Source: Bacteroidota bacterium
GTDB lineage: Bacteria > Bacteroidota > Bacteroidia > Chitinophagales > Chitinophagaceae
NCBI GenBank assembly: GCA_013286835.1
Contig: JABDEZ010000010.1
Coordinates: 1-43,776 of the forward strand
DNA: 43,776 nt
Reading direction: 5' to 3'
The translations under genes and the position numbers were made by a program. Under the pieces are notes generated by a model, which was given only the letters and a program-made list of their open reading frames with translations, was not told the DNA's origin and did not search any database. This document shows positions 32,589 to 40,351 of the stretch, in pieces (positions within the stretch are counted from its first letter, which is position 1; every line of letters begins with the position of its first letter).

Positions 32589-34214
32589 TTATTGTTTTAC
32601 AAACCTCATAGTATAAACATTACCGCCTGCAATGTTTATGTTTACAAAGTACATACCTGGCACAAACTGTGCAGTACTGATGTTCAATATCTTATCGCTT
32701 GAAATTGTAGTAGATACTTTTTTACCTGCGATGTTGTATATATTAACGGCTTTCTGACCTTCAGCATAAGTGTTGATATAAACATTGTTACCAGCAGGGT
32801 TAGGGTATAATACCGGAGCATCAATATTTGATATTACTGATGGTACACCTACATGGGTTGCAGTATCTATTTTAACACCATCCAATGCAAAGTTATCAAA
32901 CCTGTTATTGCCACTGGTATTTGATGTTGGAGCAAAACCAGCAGCATTAATTGTAGATGGAACTATTTTAAATACAAGTCTTGGGTTATTATTAACTGTA
33001 GCATCAGCAGAGGTGAAATTTACAGTTATCAATTTATACACACATGTAGCAGAAGCAGAAGCATAGCTACCTACCGATATACTGGAATCCTGTATTTTGT
33101 CAAGGCCTACAGTTTTGAAAGTAGCGCCACTGTCTGTACTATAAGAGAAATCATTGTAGTGGTAACCGCTTGCTGTGCTTGAAGACTCTACCGTATAAGA
33201 GAAGGTAAGGTTCTTATAGTTAGTAGAAGGTATATACAGCAACAAATATGCACTATCTGTAGGGTTACGGAAACGGTATGCATTACCTGCAGGTGTCAGC
33301 ACCCCATTTATTGTCCTTAAATTATATATATCGCTGTCAGCAGCCCCAGTTGCCACATAGTCAACATATCCTGCATAAGCGCTTGATGTGCCGGCAACCA
33401 ATTTGTATGCTAAAGCTGTTTTGTTGGTGTCTATAGCAGACCAGTCAGCTTTAAGAGACGGGATACCTGGATTGTGAAAAGCACCATTAAAATTATTGAA
33501 GTGCCAGTAGTGTACCAGGCTTTGGGTACCACCACCTGTAGATGTAGATATTGCAGTACCATCAACTGATATGTTATCAAACCTTACATTACCATTACCA
33601 GTGAGGCGTACTGTATTTGTAACTTTAAATATCAATTTGGGGTTGTTATTAACTGCGCTATCTGCGCCGAAAGTTACTGTTATCAGGCTGAATACCGGAG
33701 TTACTGTATCAGTTGCTGCAGACAATGATGTTGTTTTCCATGTAGATCCACTATCTGTGCTATAAGCAAAAGTTTGGTTAGTAGGGGAAGTAGAAGTATT
33801 TGAAGTTTCTACTGCAAATTTCAAGGTTATGTTTTTGTAGCCTGTTGTTGGGATATTGAAAGTAATATAAGCACTGTCTGACGGGTTGCGGAACCTGACT
33901 GCACTGCCCGACGGTGTGGGAACACCATTAATAACCCTTAAGTTTAAAGAATCGAAGTCCGGTGTACCAGATGCTACAGGATTAACAAAATCTTCATAAC
34001 CTGCATAAGTGCTTGATGCCCCCGTAATGAGATGATAAACAAACAAAGCTTTGTTTGTATCAATGATGGAATAATCGGCTTTAATAGCAGGTATTCCTGG
34101 ATTGTGGTACACACCGGTAAAGTTATTGAAGTGCCAGTAGTGTATCAATGTTTGAGCGTGTGTCTGCGCAGCTAGTAAAATAAAGCAGGCAAGAGTAAGT
34201 AATGATCTTTTCAT
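32589..34214 (-). CDS. T9SS-secreted protein with a tandemly duplicated domain
   Basis: A 541-residue secreted protein. A signal peptide (about 1-20, ending THAQ) is followed by two copies of a domain of about 200 residues. Copy 1 spans about 21-222 and copy 2 about 231-455, offset by 210 residues. Each opens with HYWHFNNF and NPGIP, has YSTDSG in the middle and ends RFDN. The pattern suggests a beta-sandwich, as in carbohydrate-binding modules, but I do not recognise a named family. A C-terminal T9SS type A sorting domain (VLYPNPAGNNVYIN to the end, about 467-541) follows. No catalytic motif is evident; surface binding is inference. It ends in a strong terminator. Confidence 0.87.
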   Translation of the reverse strand: MKRSLLTLACFILLAAQTHAQTLIHYWHFNNFTGVYHNPGIPAIKADYSIIDTNKALFVYHLITGASSTYAGYEDFVNPVASGTPDFDSLNLRVINGVPTPSGSAVRFRNPSDSAYITFNIPTTGYKNITLKFAVETSNTSTSPTNQTFAYSTDSGSTWKTTSLSAATDTVTPVFSLITVTFGADSAVNNNPKLIFKVTNTVRLTGNGNVRFDNISVDGTAISTSTGGGTQSLVHYWHFNNFNGAFHNPGIPSLKADWSAIDTNKTALAYKLVAGTSSAYAGYVDYVATGAADSDIYNLRTINGVLTPAGNAYRFRNPTDSAYLLLYIPSTNYKNLTFSYTVESSSTASGYHYNDFSYSTDSGATFKTVGLDKIQDSSISVGSYASASATCVYKLITVNFTSADATVNNNPRLVFKIVPSTINAAGFAPTSNTSGNNRFDNFALDGVKIDTATHVGVPSVISNIDAPVLYPNPAGNNVYINTYAEGQKAVNIYNIAGKKVSTTISSDKILNISTAQFVPGMYFVNINIAGGNVYTMRFVKQ

Positions 34215-34443
34215 TTTGGCTGTTGTTTAAGCTGCAAAAAAAGATCTTTAACATAACGGCTACATTAACAGGGGGTTACCTTAGTGTTAAGACAATCTGA
34301 ATGATAATTCAACTTTTGTTATCATCGGTAATTTAATTAAACCTATAAATATAAAAAGCAACCCAAAACATTGAAATAACAAAGTAATTCAGAGTTAATT
34401 TTTTAGTGATAATTTATTAATATATAGGTGATTAAATAACCTA

Positions 34444-34451
34444 TAGATTTA
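34444..34451 (+). promoter_or_regulatory. Candidate promoter box of the S74-T9SS gene, TAGATTTA
   Basis: A TAnnTTTA-type -7 box 14 bp before the ATG at 34466, in a very AT-rich 251-bp divergent intergenic region. No -33 was recognised. Confidence 0.35.
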
Positions 34452-34465
34452 CAAAAAACTAAAAA

Positions 34466-36352
34466 ATGAAAAAAACACTATTGGCTTTATTAACAGTTTT
34501 TATGCTGAATTCATCATTGCTGCACGCACAAACATGGATACCAGCCTCTGGAGGCAATCTAATAACAGACCCCGCAACAACCAACGTAGGTATCGGCGTT
34601 ACAGCACCGACAGATCCACTAACCATAAAGAATACAATGTCATTGTATGATCCTTTGGATAAATACCGATATATCCTAGGACGTTCATTAACCAGCGGTA
34701 TTAAAATGTGTGCTAATACTGATGCAACTGAGGCAAGCGTGACACTGCATGCAACAAACGAAACTGGCACCGCAGCAGGTGCAGTCACATTTATGACAAA
34801 ATATAATAGTAATACTACTTATCCGTATGTATTCCAATATACAAACCAAAGTAATGCAGTATCAAACTTCCTAACATTTGATCCTACCGGCATTGCACAA
34901 ATAAAAAATAGCTTACTTGTGGGTAATTCTATAGATGTTAGCAGTACTATTTATGGAGAGGCTGACTTAAACATACAGAATAATGGCATTGTATATGGCA
35001 CTTTTCAATCCGGTCCATTGTCTGCAGGAAGCCTCACGTCTATAGGAAGCCTCACATCGGCAGGGCCTAATACATTAAATGGCACTACTACATTAAGTAC
35101 AACCAACATAAATGGAGCTTTAGATGTTAGTAGTACTATTTATGGAGAGGCTGACCTAAATATACAGAATAATGGCATTGTATATGGTACTTTTAATTGT
35201 GGTCCATTGACCACCACCGGAAGCCTCACATCGGCAGGGCCTAATACATTAAATGGTACAACTACCTTAAGTACAACCAATATAAACGGAATTTTAGGGG
35301 TTAGCAGTAATATTAATGCTTCAGGAACAATCACAAGCAGTGCTCTTAATGGAACAGGTAATAGAATGGTTAAAACTTCTTCAACCGGAACCTTAGGATA
35401 TGAAAGCATGCCAGCATTAAGTATTTCTGGTACAACCTTAACCTTATCTAATGGTGGAAGTATAAATAGCCATGTAACAGTACCGTCTGGTGGCGGTGGC
35501 GGTGGTTGGGTTGGTACAGCTACTTCAGCTTTGAATATGAGCAGTTTTGGAATAAATAACGTAAGTACTATACAGGGAACTTTCGGAGCCTCACTTAACC
35601 TGAATAGTAGCAATATAAGCACTACTGCTCAAATGTCAGTAGGTGCACCCTCTACTAGCGGTTATCAATTTTATGTTGATGGTGATACCTACTGCACGGC
35701 GGGTGTATGGACAGCATCTGATAAAAGATTCAAGAAAGACATCCAAAATCTAAGCAACGTATCTGAAAATTTATTTAAAGTAATACCAAGATCGTATAAT
35801 TTCAAAAGAGAAGAATTCAAAGGCATTAAAAATTTTGATGCAATAAATCATTTTGGTTTTATTGCGCAAGAGATTAAAGAGATATATCCTAACCTGGTCA
35901 GATTGGATAGCCCTGGTTATTATGCCATAAACTATACTGAATTCATTCCACTGTTGTTACAATCACTTAAAGAAGAAGATGCTAAACTAAAAGACTACGA
36001 AAACAGATTGGCAGATTTAGAAAATGAGATTCAAGAGATAAAGTATAACAACATTACTACTACTGCTGCAAACACAGCAAAAGTTGATAATAATAAAACA
36101 ACTTTATCGCAAAATGTACCTAATCCTTTTAATGCTGAAACTGTAATTGGTTTTAATATTGCAGGGCAATTTAATCAAGCATTTATTGGGTTATATGATC
36201 TCACTGGTAAAGAACTAAAAAGAATGCCTATCAATTCAAGTGTAAATTTCATAACAATACCTGCTGGCATGTTACAACCTGGTATGTATGTGTACAATCT
36301 TGTTGTGGACGGGATTATGATAGATTCTAAAAAAATGGTGTCAACAAATTAG
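34466..36352 (+). CDS. Fibre-like protein with peptidase S74 chaperone and T9SS sorting domain
   Basis: A 628-residue secreted protein. A signal peptide (about 1-21) is followed by a tail-fibre-like region rich in S, T, N and G, including an internal repeat (LDVSSTIYGEADLNIQNNG and NTLNGTTTLSTTNING, about 157-275) and a glycine stretch (342-347). A peptidase S74 intramolecular chaperone follows (about 414-510: WTASDKRFKKDI, HFGFIAQEI, YTEFIPLLLQSL). S418 and K423 match the serine-lysine spacing of the self-cleaving dyad in phage endosialidases. A coiled coil (about 497-528) and a T9SS sorting domain (VPNPFNAETVIGF to the end, about 551-628) complete it. It probably forms trimeric surface fibres. 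Confidence 0.88.
   Translation: MKKTLLALLTVFMLNSSLLHAQTWIPASGGNLITDPATTNVGIGVTAPTDPLTIKNTMSLYDPLDKYRYILGRSLTSGIKMCANTDATEASVTLHATNETGTAAGAVTFMTKYNSNTTYPYVFQYTNQSNAVSNFLTFDPTGIAQIKNSLLVGNSIDVSSTIYGEADLNIQNNGIVYGTFQSGPLSAGSLTSIGSLTSAGPNTLNGTTTLSTTNINGALDVSSTIYGEADLNIQNNGIVYGTFNCGPLTTTGSLTSAGPNTLNGTTTLSTTNINGILGVSSNINASGTITSSALNGTGNRMVKTSSTGTLGYESMPALSISGTTLTLSNGGSINSHVTVPSGGGGGGWVGTATSALNMSSFGINNVSTIQGTFGASLNLNSSNISTTAQMSVGAPSTSGYQFYVDGDTYCTAGVWTASDKRFKKDIQNLSNVSENLFKVIPRSYNFKREEFKGIKNFDAINHFGFIAQEIKEIYPNLVRLDSPGYYAINYTEFIPLLLQSLKEEDAKLKDYENRLADLENEIQEIKYNNITTTAANTAKVDNNKTTLSQNVPNPFNAETVIGFNIAGQFNQAFIGLYDLTGKELKRMPINSSVNFITIPAGMLQPGMYVYNLVVDGIMIDSKKMVSTN
34934..35300 (+). repeat. Internal tandem DNA repeat of the fibre gene
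   Basis: A block starting GATGTTAGCAGTACTATTTA at 34934 recurs nearly identically at 35123 (189-bp offset). A second block (GGAAGCCTCACATCGGCAGG) at 35045 recurs at 35219 (174-bp offset). The first copy carries an extra 15 bp. Few synonymous differences suggest a recent duplication. Confidence 0.8.
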
Positions 36353-36367
36353 AATCGAAATATTTAT

Positions 36368-36406
36368 AAAAAGAGGCTGTCTCAAAAATCGAGACAGCCT
36401 CTTTTT
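36368..36406. terminator. Bidirectional terminator between convergent genes
   Basis: A 16-bp perfect stem (36368-36383 with 36391-36406) with a 7-nt loop, A-rich on the left arm and T-rich on the right. It serves the fibre gene (stop at 36352) and probably the convergent AAA+ gene (stop at 36505). Confidence 0.85.
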
Positions 36407-36504
36407 ATTCGGATACCTGAAGGAAACCTCTTTGCGTTTAAGCAATTCTAGAAGCCTTCATTTTATTTTTGATACAGGTACCTAATAGTTGCAAAAGTCA
36501 GCTA

Positions 36505-38034
36505 TCAAAAACCATCTTCCTGGTCATCCTCATCTGCTCCAAGGCTCATGTTCAGCATACTCCCCAATATATCGGCAAACGCGTAACCACCGGCTTCCAC
36601 ACCTTTCTTGCTGATAAGTGAAAACTCTGACAATCCATGTAAAAGAAACTCCATCAGCAAAGCTGTATGTGCTTCATTTTCATTAGGGTAGTATTGCTTC
36701 ACTGCTGAGTGCAGTCCACTTACATTATATAGATGCTGCACATACTCAGCATCAGGTTCATCTTGTAGCAACATCAGGTCATTCCCTTTGCCAAACCAAT
36801 CAATAATAGGTTGATAAGGATTAGGTTTGGGCTTATTCCGTTGCGCTTCCTTCGCATTTTTCTTAAATGTCTGCGGATCGGGGAAGTATTGAGTAAACAC
36901 CGTACGTATGGCTTGCCCTATAAGGCGGTAAGCAACATTCTGAGGTCCTTCCTGCTCCCCCTCATACACCAACTCTATCTTACCCGTTATAGAAGGTATA
37001 ATACCTATGAAATCTGATATGCGGCTAATAGTATGCTCTTGCTGTTCACGCAAGGCACGGCGCTCCGCTGTACTTACCAGGTTTTCGTAAGCTGATATAG
37101 TAAGGCGTGCCGATACCCCGCTTTTCTGGTCCACATATTCGCTTTTACGGGCTTCCATAGCCACCTGCTCTACCAATGTGCGACATAGGTCGGGTACCTC
37201 TACCCGTTTTAATTGTGCAGGCAGTACTTCGGCCTCCTGGCTGGTTATTGCCTTGCTCAGCTCCACAGTTTTAGGATAGTGAGTCACTATCTGGCTTTCA
37301 ATACGGTCTTTCAATGGCGTCACTATGCTGCCACGATTGGTATAATCTTCAGGGTTTGCCGTAAATATAAATAGTATATCAAGTGGCATTCTTAGCTTGA
37401 AACCTCTTATCTGTATATCTCCTTCCTGTAAAATATTGAAGAGGGATACTTGTATCCTTGCCTGCAGGTCGGGTAGCTCATTGATCACAAATATACCCCT
37501 GTGTGAGCGTGGTATGATACCATAGTGTATCACACGTTCATCAGCAAAGCTCAGCCTCATATTGGCAGCCTTTATAGGGTCCACATCGCCTATAAGGTCA
37601 GCTACAGACACATCGGGCGTAGCCAGCTTTTCGCCATAACGGCTGCTGCGATGCAGCCAGGTAATGGGTGTTTCATCGCCTTTTTCTTCTATCAGTTCTC
37701 TTGCGTAGAGCGATATAGGCAGCATGGGGTCATCATTTATCTCACTGCCCCCTACCACAGGTATCCATTCGTCCAGCAGGTGTGTCATCTCGCGGGCCAT
37801 GCGGGTCTTTGCTTGTCCACGCAAACCCAGGAACAGTATGTTGTGACGCGACAATATAGCGCGTTCTACATCAGGTATTACAGTGTCTTCGTAACCTAAT
37901 ACACTCTGAAAGGGATTTTTCTTTTCTTTTATGATCTTAATAAGGTTATCCCTTATTTCGTCTTTTACTGTTTTAGGGGTATAACCATGTTTTTTTAATG
38001 CGCCTAAAGTCTTTATCTCCGGTTGTGTCATCAT
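36505..38034 (-). CDS. MoxR/magnesium-chelatase-type AAA+ ATPase
   Basis: A 509-residue AAA+ ATPase. The Walker A motif is GLRGQAKT (70-77). The Walker B-like segment is IFVINELPDL, with N185-E186 in place of the usual D-E. Later blocks LFIFTANPEDYTNRGSIVTP and LKDRIESQI correspond to sensor 1 and the arginine-finger region. It resembles the Bacteroidota group named magnesium chelatase or sigma-54-interacting, but it lacks a GAFTGA loop and the window has no bacteriochlorophyll genes. MoxR-type ATPases usually act as chaperones with a VWA-domain partner; none is seen within the window. Two adjacent ATGs (38034, 38031) are possible starts. Confidence 0.88.
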   Translation of the reverse strand: MMTQPEIKTLGALKKHGYTPKTVKDEIRDNLIKIIKEKKNPFQSVLGYEDTVIPDVERAILSRHNILFLGLRGQAKTRMAREMTHLLDEWIPVVGGSEINDDPMLPISLYARELIEEKGDETPITWLHRSSRYGEKLATPDVSVADLIGDVDPIKAANMRLSFADERVIHYGIIPRSHRGIFVINELPDLQARIQVSLFNILQEGDIQIRGFKLRMPLDILFIFTANPEDYTNRGSIVTPLKDRIESQIVTHYPKTVELSKAITSQEAEVLPAQLKRVEVPDLCRTLVEQVAMEARKSEYVDQKSGVSARLTISAYENLVSTAERRALREQQEHTISRISDFIGIIPSITGKIELVYEGEQEGPQNVAYRLIGQAIRTVFTQYFPDPQTFKKNAKEAQRNKPKPNPYQPIIDWFGKGNDLMLLQDEPDAEYVQHLYNVSGLHSAVKQYYPNENEAHTALLMEFLLHGLSEFSLISKKGVEAGGYAFADILGSMLNMSLGADEDDQEDGF

Positions 38035-38057
38035 AATTTTGCGTTCATTCCTAGGTC

Positions 38058-38065
38058 TAAAATTA
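38058..38065 (-). promoter_or_regulatory. Candidate promoter box of the AAA+ gene, TAATTTTA
   Basis: A TAnnTTTA-type -7 box on the minus strand, 23 bp before the first ATG of the AAA+ gene. Confidence 0.3.
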
Positions 38066-38198
38066 AGCTATGCGGCAATGCAACGAGCACGCACTTTATA
38101 TAGCTGTATAGAAAATGACAATCCCGAACGTTAATTGTTCAGAGCAGTCTAACATTTCCTCAATATATTTTTTGTGGAATGATTTAACCTGCACTATT

Positions 38199-39383
38199 TC
38201 AATAAATTCCATTAGGGCTATCTTCATCCATTCCCGAACTCTCTTTCTTTTTTTCGTCGTCTTTGTGGAGAACCCCTTTTGCAAATGAGCCTTTCTCTAT
38301 GATCTTGTCCAGTTCTTTGGCCCTTTCCGGCGACAATTCCAATTGGGTCATTCGTACATCATAGCCCGTTTTATCTTCAGATGATCCCCAGTTGCCAGTA
38401 AAAGCACCATTCTTGTATGCCAGGTCCATACTACCTATAGGTGGATCTTCAGTAAACTGCCACCGTCCTTCAGGAGTTTTTGATACATCCAGTTTTATAT
38501 AGTCATCCTGGTCACCAAACTTGTAAATGGCCTCCCATGCGCAAATACCTTCCGGGCAGTTACCTTTCAGGTAGCGGATGTACAGTTTTACAGGTATCTC
38601 ATTATCAAAGGTGCCGCCAAACAGCTTGCGGTCCACTACTTCCATTGTTTCCATACCACCTGCCTGGTGCTGTGGCGCATCCTCTTCTTCTTCAACTTTA
38701 ATAGGAGTGCGATGGTGTGCGCTATCTATAAGGGCAAGATCTTGCTCTGTAAGACCCAGGGCCGCCAGCATTTTCTGTCGCCTTACTTCAATGGCCAGCT
38801 TTTCCTGGTATTCTTCTATGTTCGATGCTTCAAATATATTCATCACCTGGCCACCGTACCAAAGGCCATTTATATTCTGCATCTCCCTAATTGTAAAGGC
38901 AAAGATGCGCTTGGTAAGCATATCCTTAATAAATACATACCCTTGAAAACGGTCTGTAGCTATCTTATTATACCCAACAATATCGCGCGTTAAAGTCATG
39001 CGCTGCAGCTCAAACCGCTCTAATACTATCCTGTCCCAGTGTATGCCGCTATCTTCACCTTTCTTAATTACATTATAATAATTATAGACAATAGCGGGGT
39101 TAAATGCAGGATCATACTGCTGTACTTTTTCCGGGTGCTGGCGGATATGGCTTATCTGTTCCATATCGTCTATACTGCCACTATAGGTTATGATCTGAGT
39201 CCAAAGCGTATCGAAGGATGGGAATAGTGCCGCATAGGATATGGTATCCTTGTATTGCATGCAGCCCAGCAGATTGCCTATTAGCTCGCTTTCTTTGGTA
39301 GAAACCGCACCCGCACTGCAATCCTGTGCATACAATATAGCACAGGCAAAAACCGCAAATATGTATTTATAAATAGCCTTCAT
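38199..39383 (-). CDS. Secreted protein of unknown function
   Basis: A 394-residue protein that I do not recognise. A signal peptide (about 1-25) is visible, with no lipobox and no T9SS tail. The region about 30-205 is predicted helical and contains FIKDMLTKRIFAFTIREMQ and WYGGQVMNIFEASNIEEYQE, loosely like a lipoprotein-recognition or stress-type alpha/beta domain. A charged linker (about 224-245, EEEEDAPQHQAGG) leads to a C-terminal beta-rich domain (about 246-355) with CPEGICAWEAIYKF and GAFTGNWGSS, whose two cysteines might form a disulphide. The end is lysine- and acid-rich. A periplasmic or outer-membrane-associated role is likely. It is a single-gene unit with a TATCTTTA box. Confidence 0.75.
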   Translation of the reverse strand: MKAIYKYIFAVFACAILYAQDCSAGAVSTKESELIGNLLGCMQYKDTISYAALFPSFDTLWTQIITYSGSIDDMEQISHIRQHPEKVQQYDPAFNPAIVYNYYNVIKKGEDSGIHWDRIVLERFELQRMTLTRDIVGYNKIATDRFQGYVFIKDMLTKRIFAFTIREMQNINGLWYGGQVMNIFEASNIEEYQEKLAIEVRRQKMLAALGLTEQDLALIDSAHHRTPIKVEEEEDAPQHQAGGMETMEVVDRKLFGGTFDNEIPVKLYIRYLKGNCPEGICAWEAIYKFGDQDDYIKLDVSKTPEGRWQFTEDPPIGSMDLAYKNGAFTGNWGSSEDKTGYDVRMTQLELSPERAKELDKIIEKGSFAKGVLHKDDEKKKESSGMDEDSPNGIY

Positions 39384-39399
39384 GCACTTAACCGCTAAT

Positions 39400-39407
39400 T
39401 AAAGATA
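39400..39407 (-). promoter_or_regulatory. Candidate promoter box of the secreted unknown, TATCTTTA
   Basis: A TAnnTTTA-type -7 box 16 bp before the ATG at 39383 on the minus strand. Confidence 0.35.
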
Positions 39408-39450
39408 AGGAAATAGCACTTTCATAGCTTCACATCCAGCATTCGCCTGT

Positions 39451-39501
39451 TGCTATATAATAGAAAAGGTTGCCGTCGGCAACCTTTTCTATTATATAGC
39501 A
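39451..39501 (-). terminator. Terminator of the BI-1 gene, 24-bp perfect stem
   Basis: Two 24-bp arms (39451-39474 and 39478-39501) are perfect reverse complements around a 3-nt loop. The core is AAAAGGTTGCC, and the minus-strand 3' arm is T-rich (CCTTTTCTATTATA). It begins 16 bp after the stop of the BI-1 gene. Confidence 0.85.
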
Positions 39502-39517
39502 TTAAATATATTTAATT

Positions 39518-40255
39518 TTAACTCCTCCTTTTGCCAAACAAACGCAACAGCATCAGGAACAGATTGATGAAATCGAGATAAAGGCTAAGAGCGCCGAAGA
39601 TGGCAAGCTTCCTTGTCTCATTCTCGCCTATGCCATATGCACCTGCACCAATTTGTTTCAGCTTCTGCACATCGTATGCAGTAAGGCCGGTAAATACGGC
39701 TACACCTATGAAGCTAATGATATAATCCATAAATGCACTACCCAGGAACATGTTTACTATAGAGGCAATGATGATACCTATAAGCCCCATCATCAATATA
39801 CGACCAAAAGAAGTAAGATCCTGTTTAGTAGTGTAACCCAAAACAGCCATAATGCCAAACATAACAGATGCAGACAAGAAGCAACCAAACACAGAACTAG
39901 TGGTGAACACAACCAGCCATACACTAAGGCTAATACCCATGATAGCCGCAAACGTTAAAAAGAGAAAAGTCATTACCGGGGCCGATAATTTGTTGTAGCC
40001 AAAAGACATAAGCAATACAAAACCCAATGGCGCAAACCTGGCCAAAGTGCCCAAGCCTGTAAAATTGCGGCCATCGAATACAGAACTCATAAGCTCTGGG
40101 CTATTTGCAAACCAAAGCGAGAAAAAAGCAGAAAGACCTAATGCCGCAAACATCCATAAAAATACACTGGCCATGAAAGTTTTAGCTACGGGCCGCACTG
40201 TTGAACCTACTACCTGGTAATCAGCATACTGCTGATCCTGATTGAAATTATTCAT
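39518..40255 (-). CDS. Bax inhibitor-1/YccA family membrane protein
   Basis: A 245-residue protein with seven hydrophobic segments after a polar N-terminus of about 25 residues. Family features include FMASVFLWMFAALGLSAF in the first helix, TGLTAYDVQKLKQIG (about 190-204) and the C-terminal LYLDFINLFLMLLRLFGKRR. Bacterial BI-1 proteins such as BsYetJ are pH-dependent calcium leak channels; YccA modulates FtsH proteolysis. Which role applies here is unknown. It has its own TAACTTTA box and a very strong terminator, so it is a single-gene unit. Confidence 0.93.
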   Translation of the reverse strand: MNNFNQDQQYADYQVVGSTVRPVAKTFMASVFLWMFAALGLSAFFSLWFANSPELMSSVFDGRNFTGLGTLARFAPLGFVLLMSFGYNKLSAPVMTFLFLTFAAIMGISLSVWLVVFTTSSVFGCFLSASVMFGIMAVLGYTTKQDLTSFGRILMMGLIGIIIASIVNMFLGSAFMDYIISFIGVAVFTGLTAYDVQKLKQIGAGAYGIGENETRKLAIFGALSLYLDFINLFLMLLRLFGKRRS

Positions 40256-40277
40256 ATACTATCCTATAAAATTTGCA

Positions 40278-40285
40278 TAAAGTTA
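40278..40285 (-). promoter_or_regulatory. Candidate promoter box of the BI-1 gene, TAACTTTA
   Basis: A TAnnTTTA-type -7 box, 22 bp before the ATG at 40255, with a TTTTG about 16 bp further upstream. Confidence 0.35.
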
Positions 40286-40351
40286 GTAACTAAAACTTGC
40301 ACAAAATGCTAAAATTGAATGCTTTTTTATACAACAACTGAAAAACATCGC

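Noticed and set aside
35140-35622. 160-codon antisense ORF inside the fibre gene
   Set aside because: It is produced by the repetitive S/T/N-rich sense coding sequence and has a low-complexity V/P/L composition.
36505-38034. Sigma-54 activator that would pair with rpoN
   Set aside because: The AAA+ protein lacks the GAFTGA loop and a DNA-binding helix-turn-helix, and looks like a MoxR/ChlI ATPase.
38096-38284. 62-codon minus ORF overlapping the end of the secreted unknown
   Set aside because: It overlaps the real gene out of frame by 86 bp and has no start context or recognisable motif.
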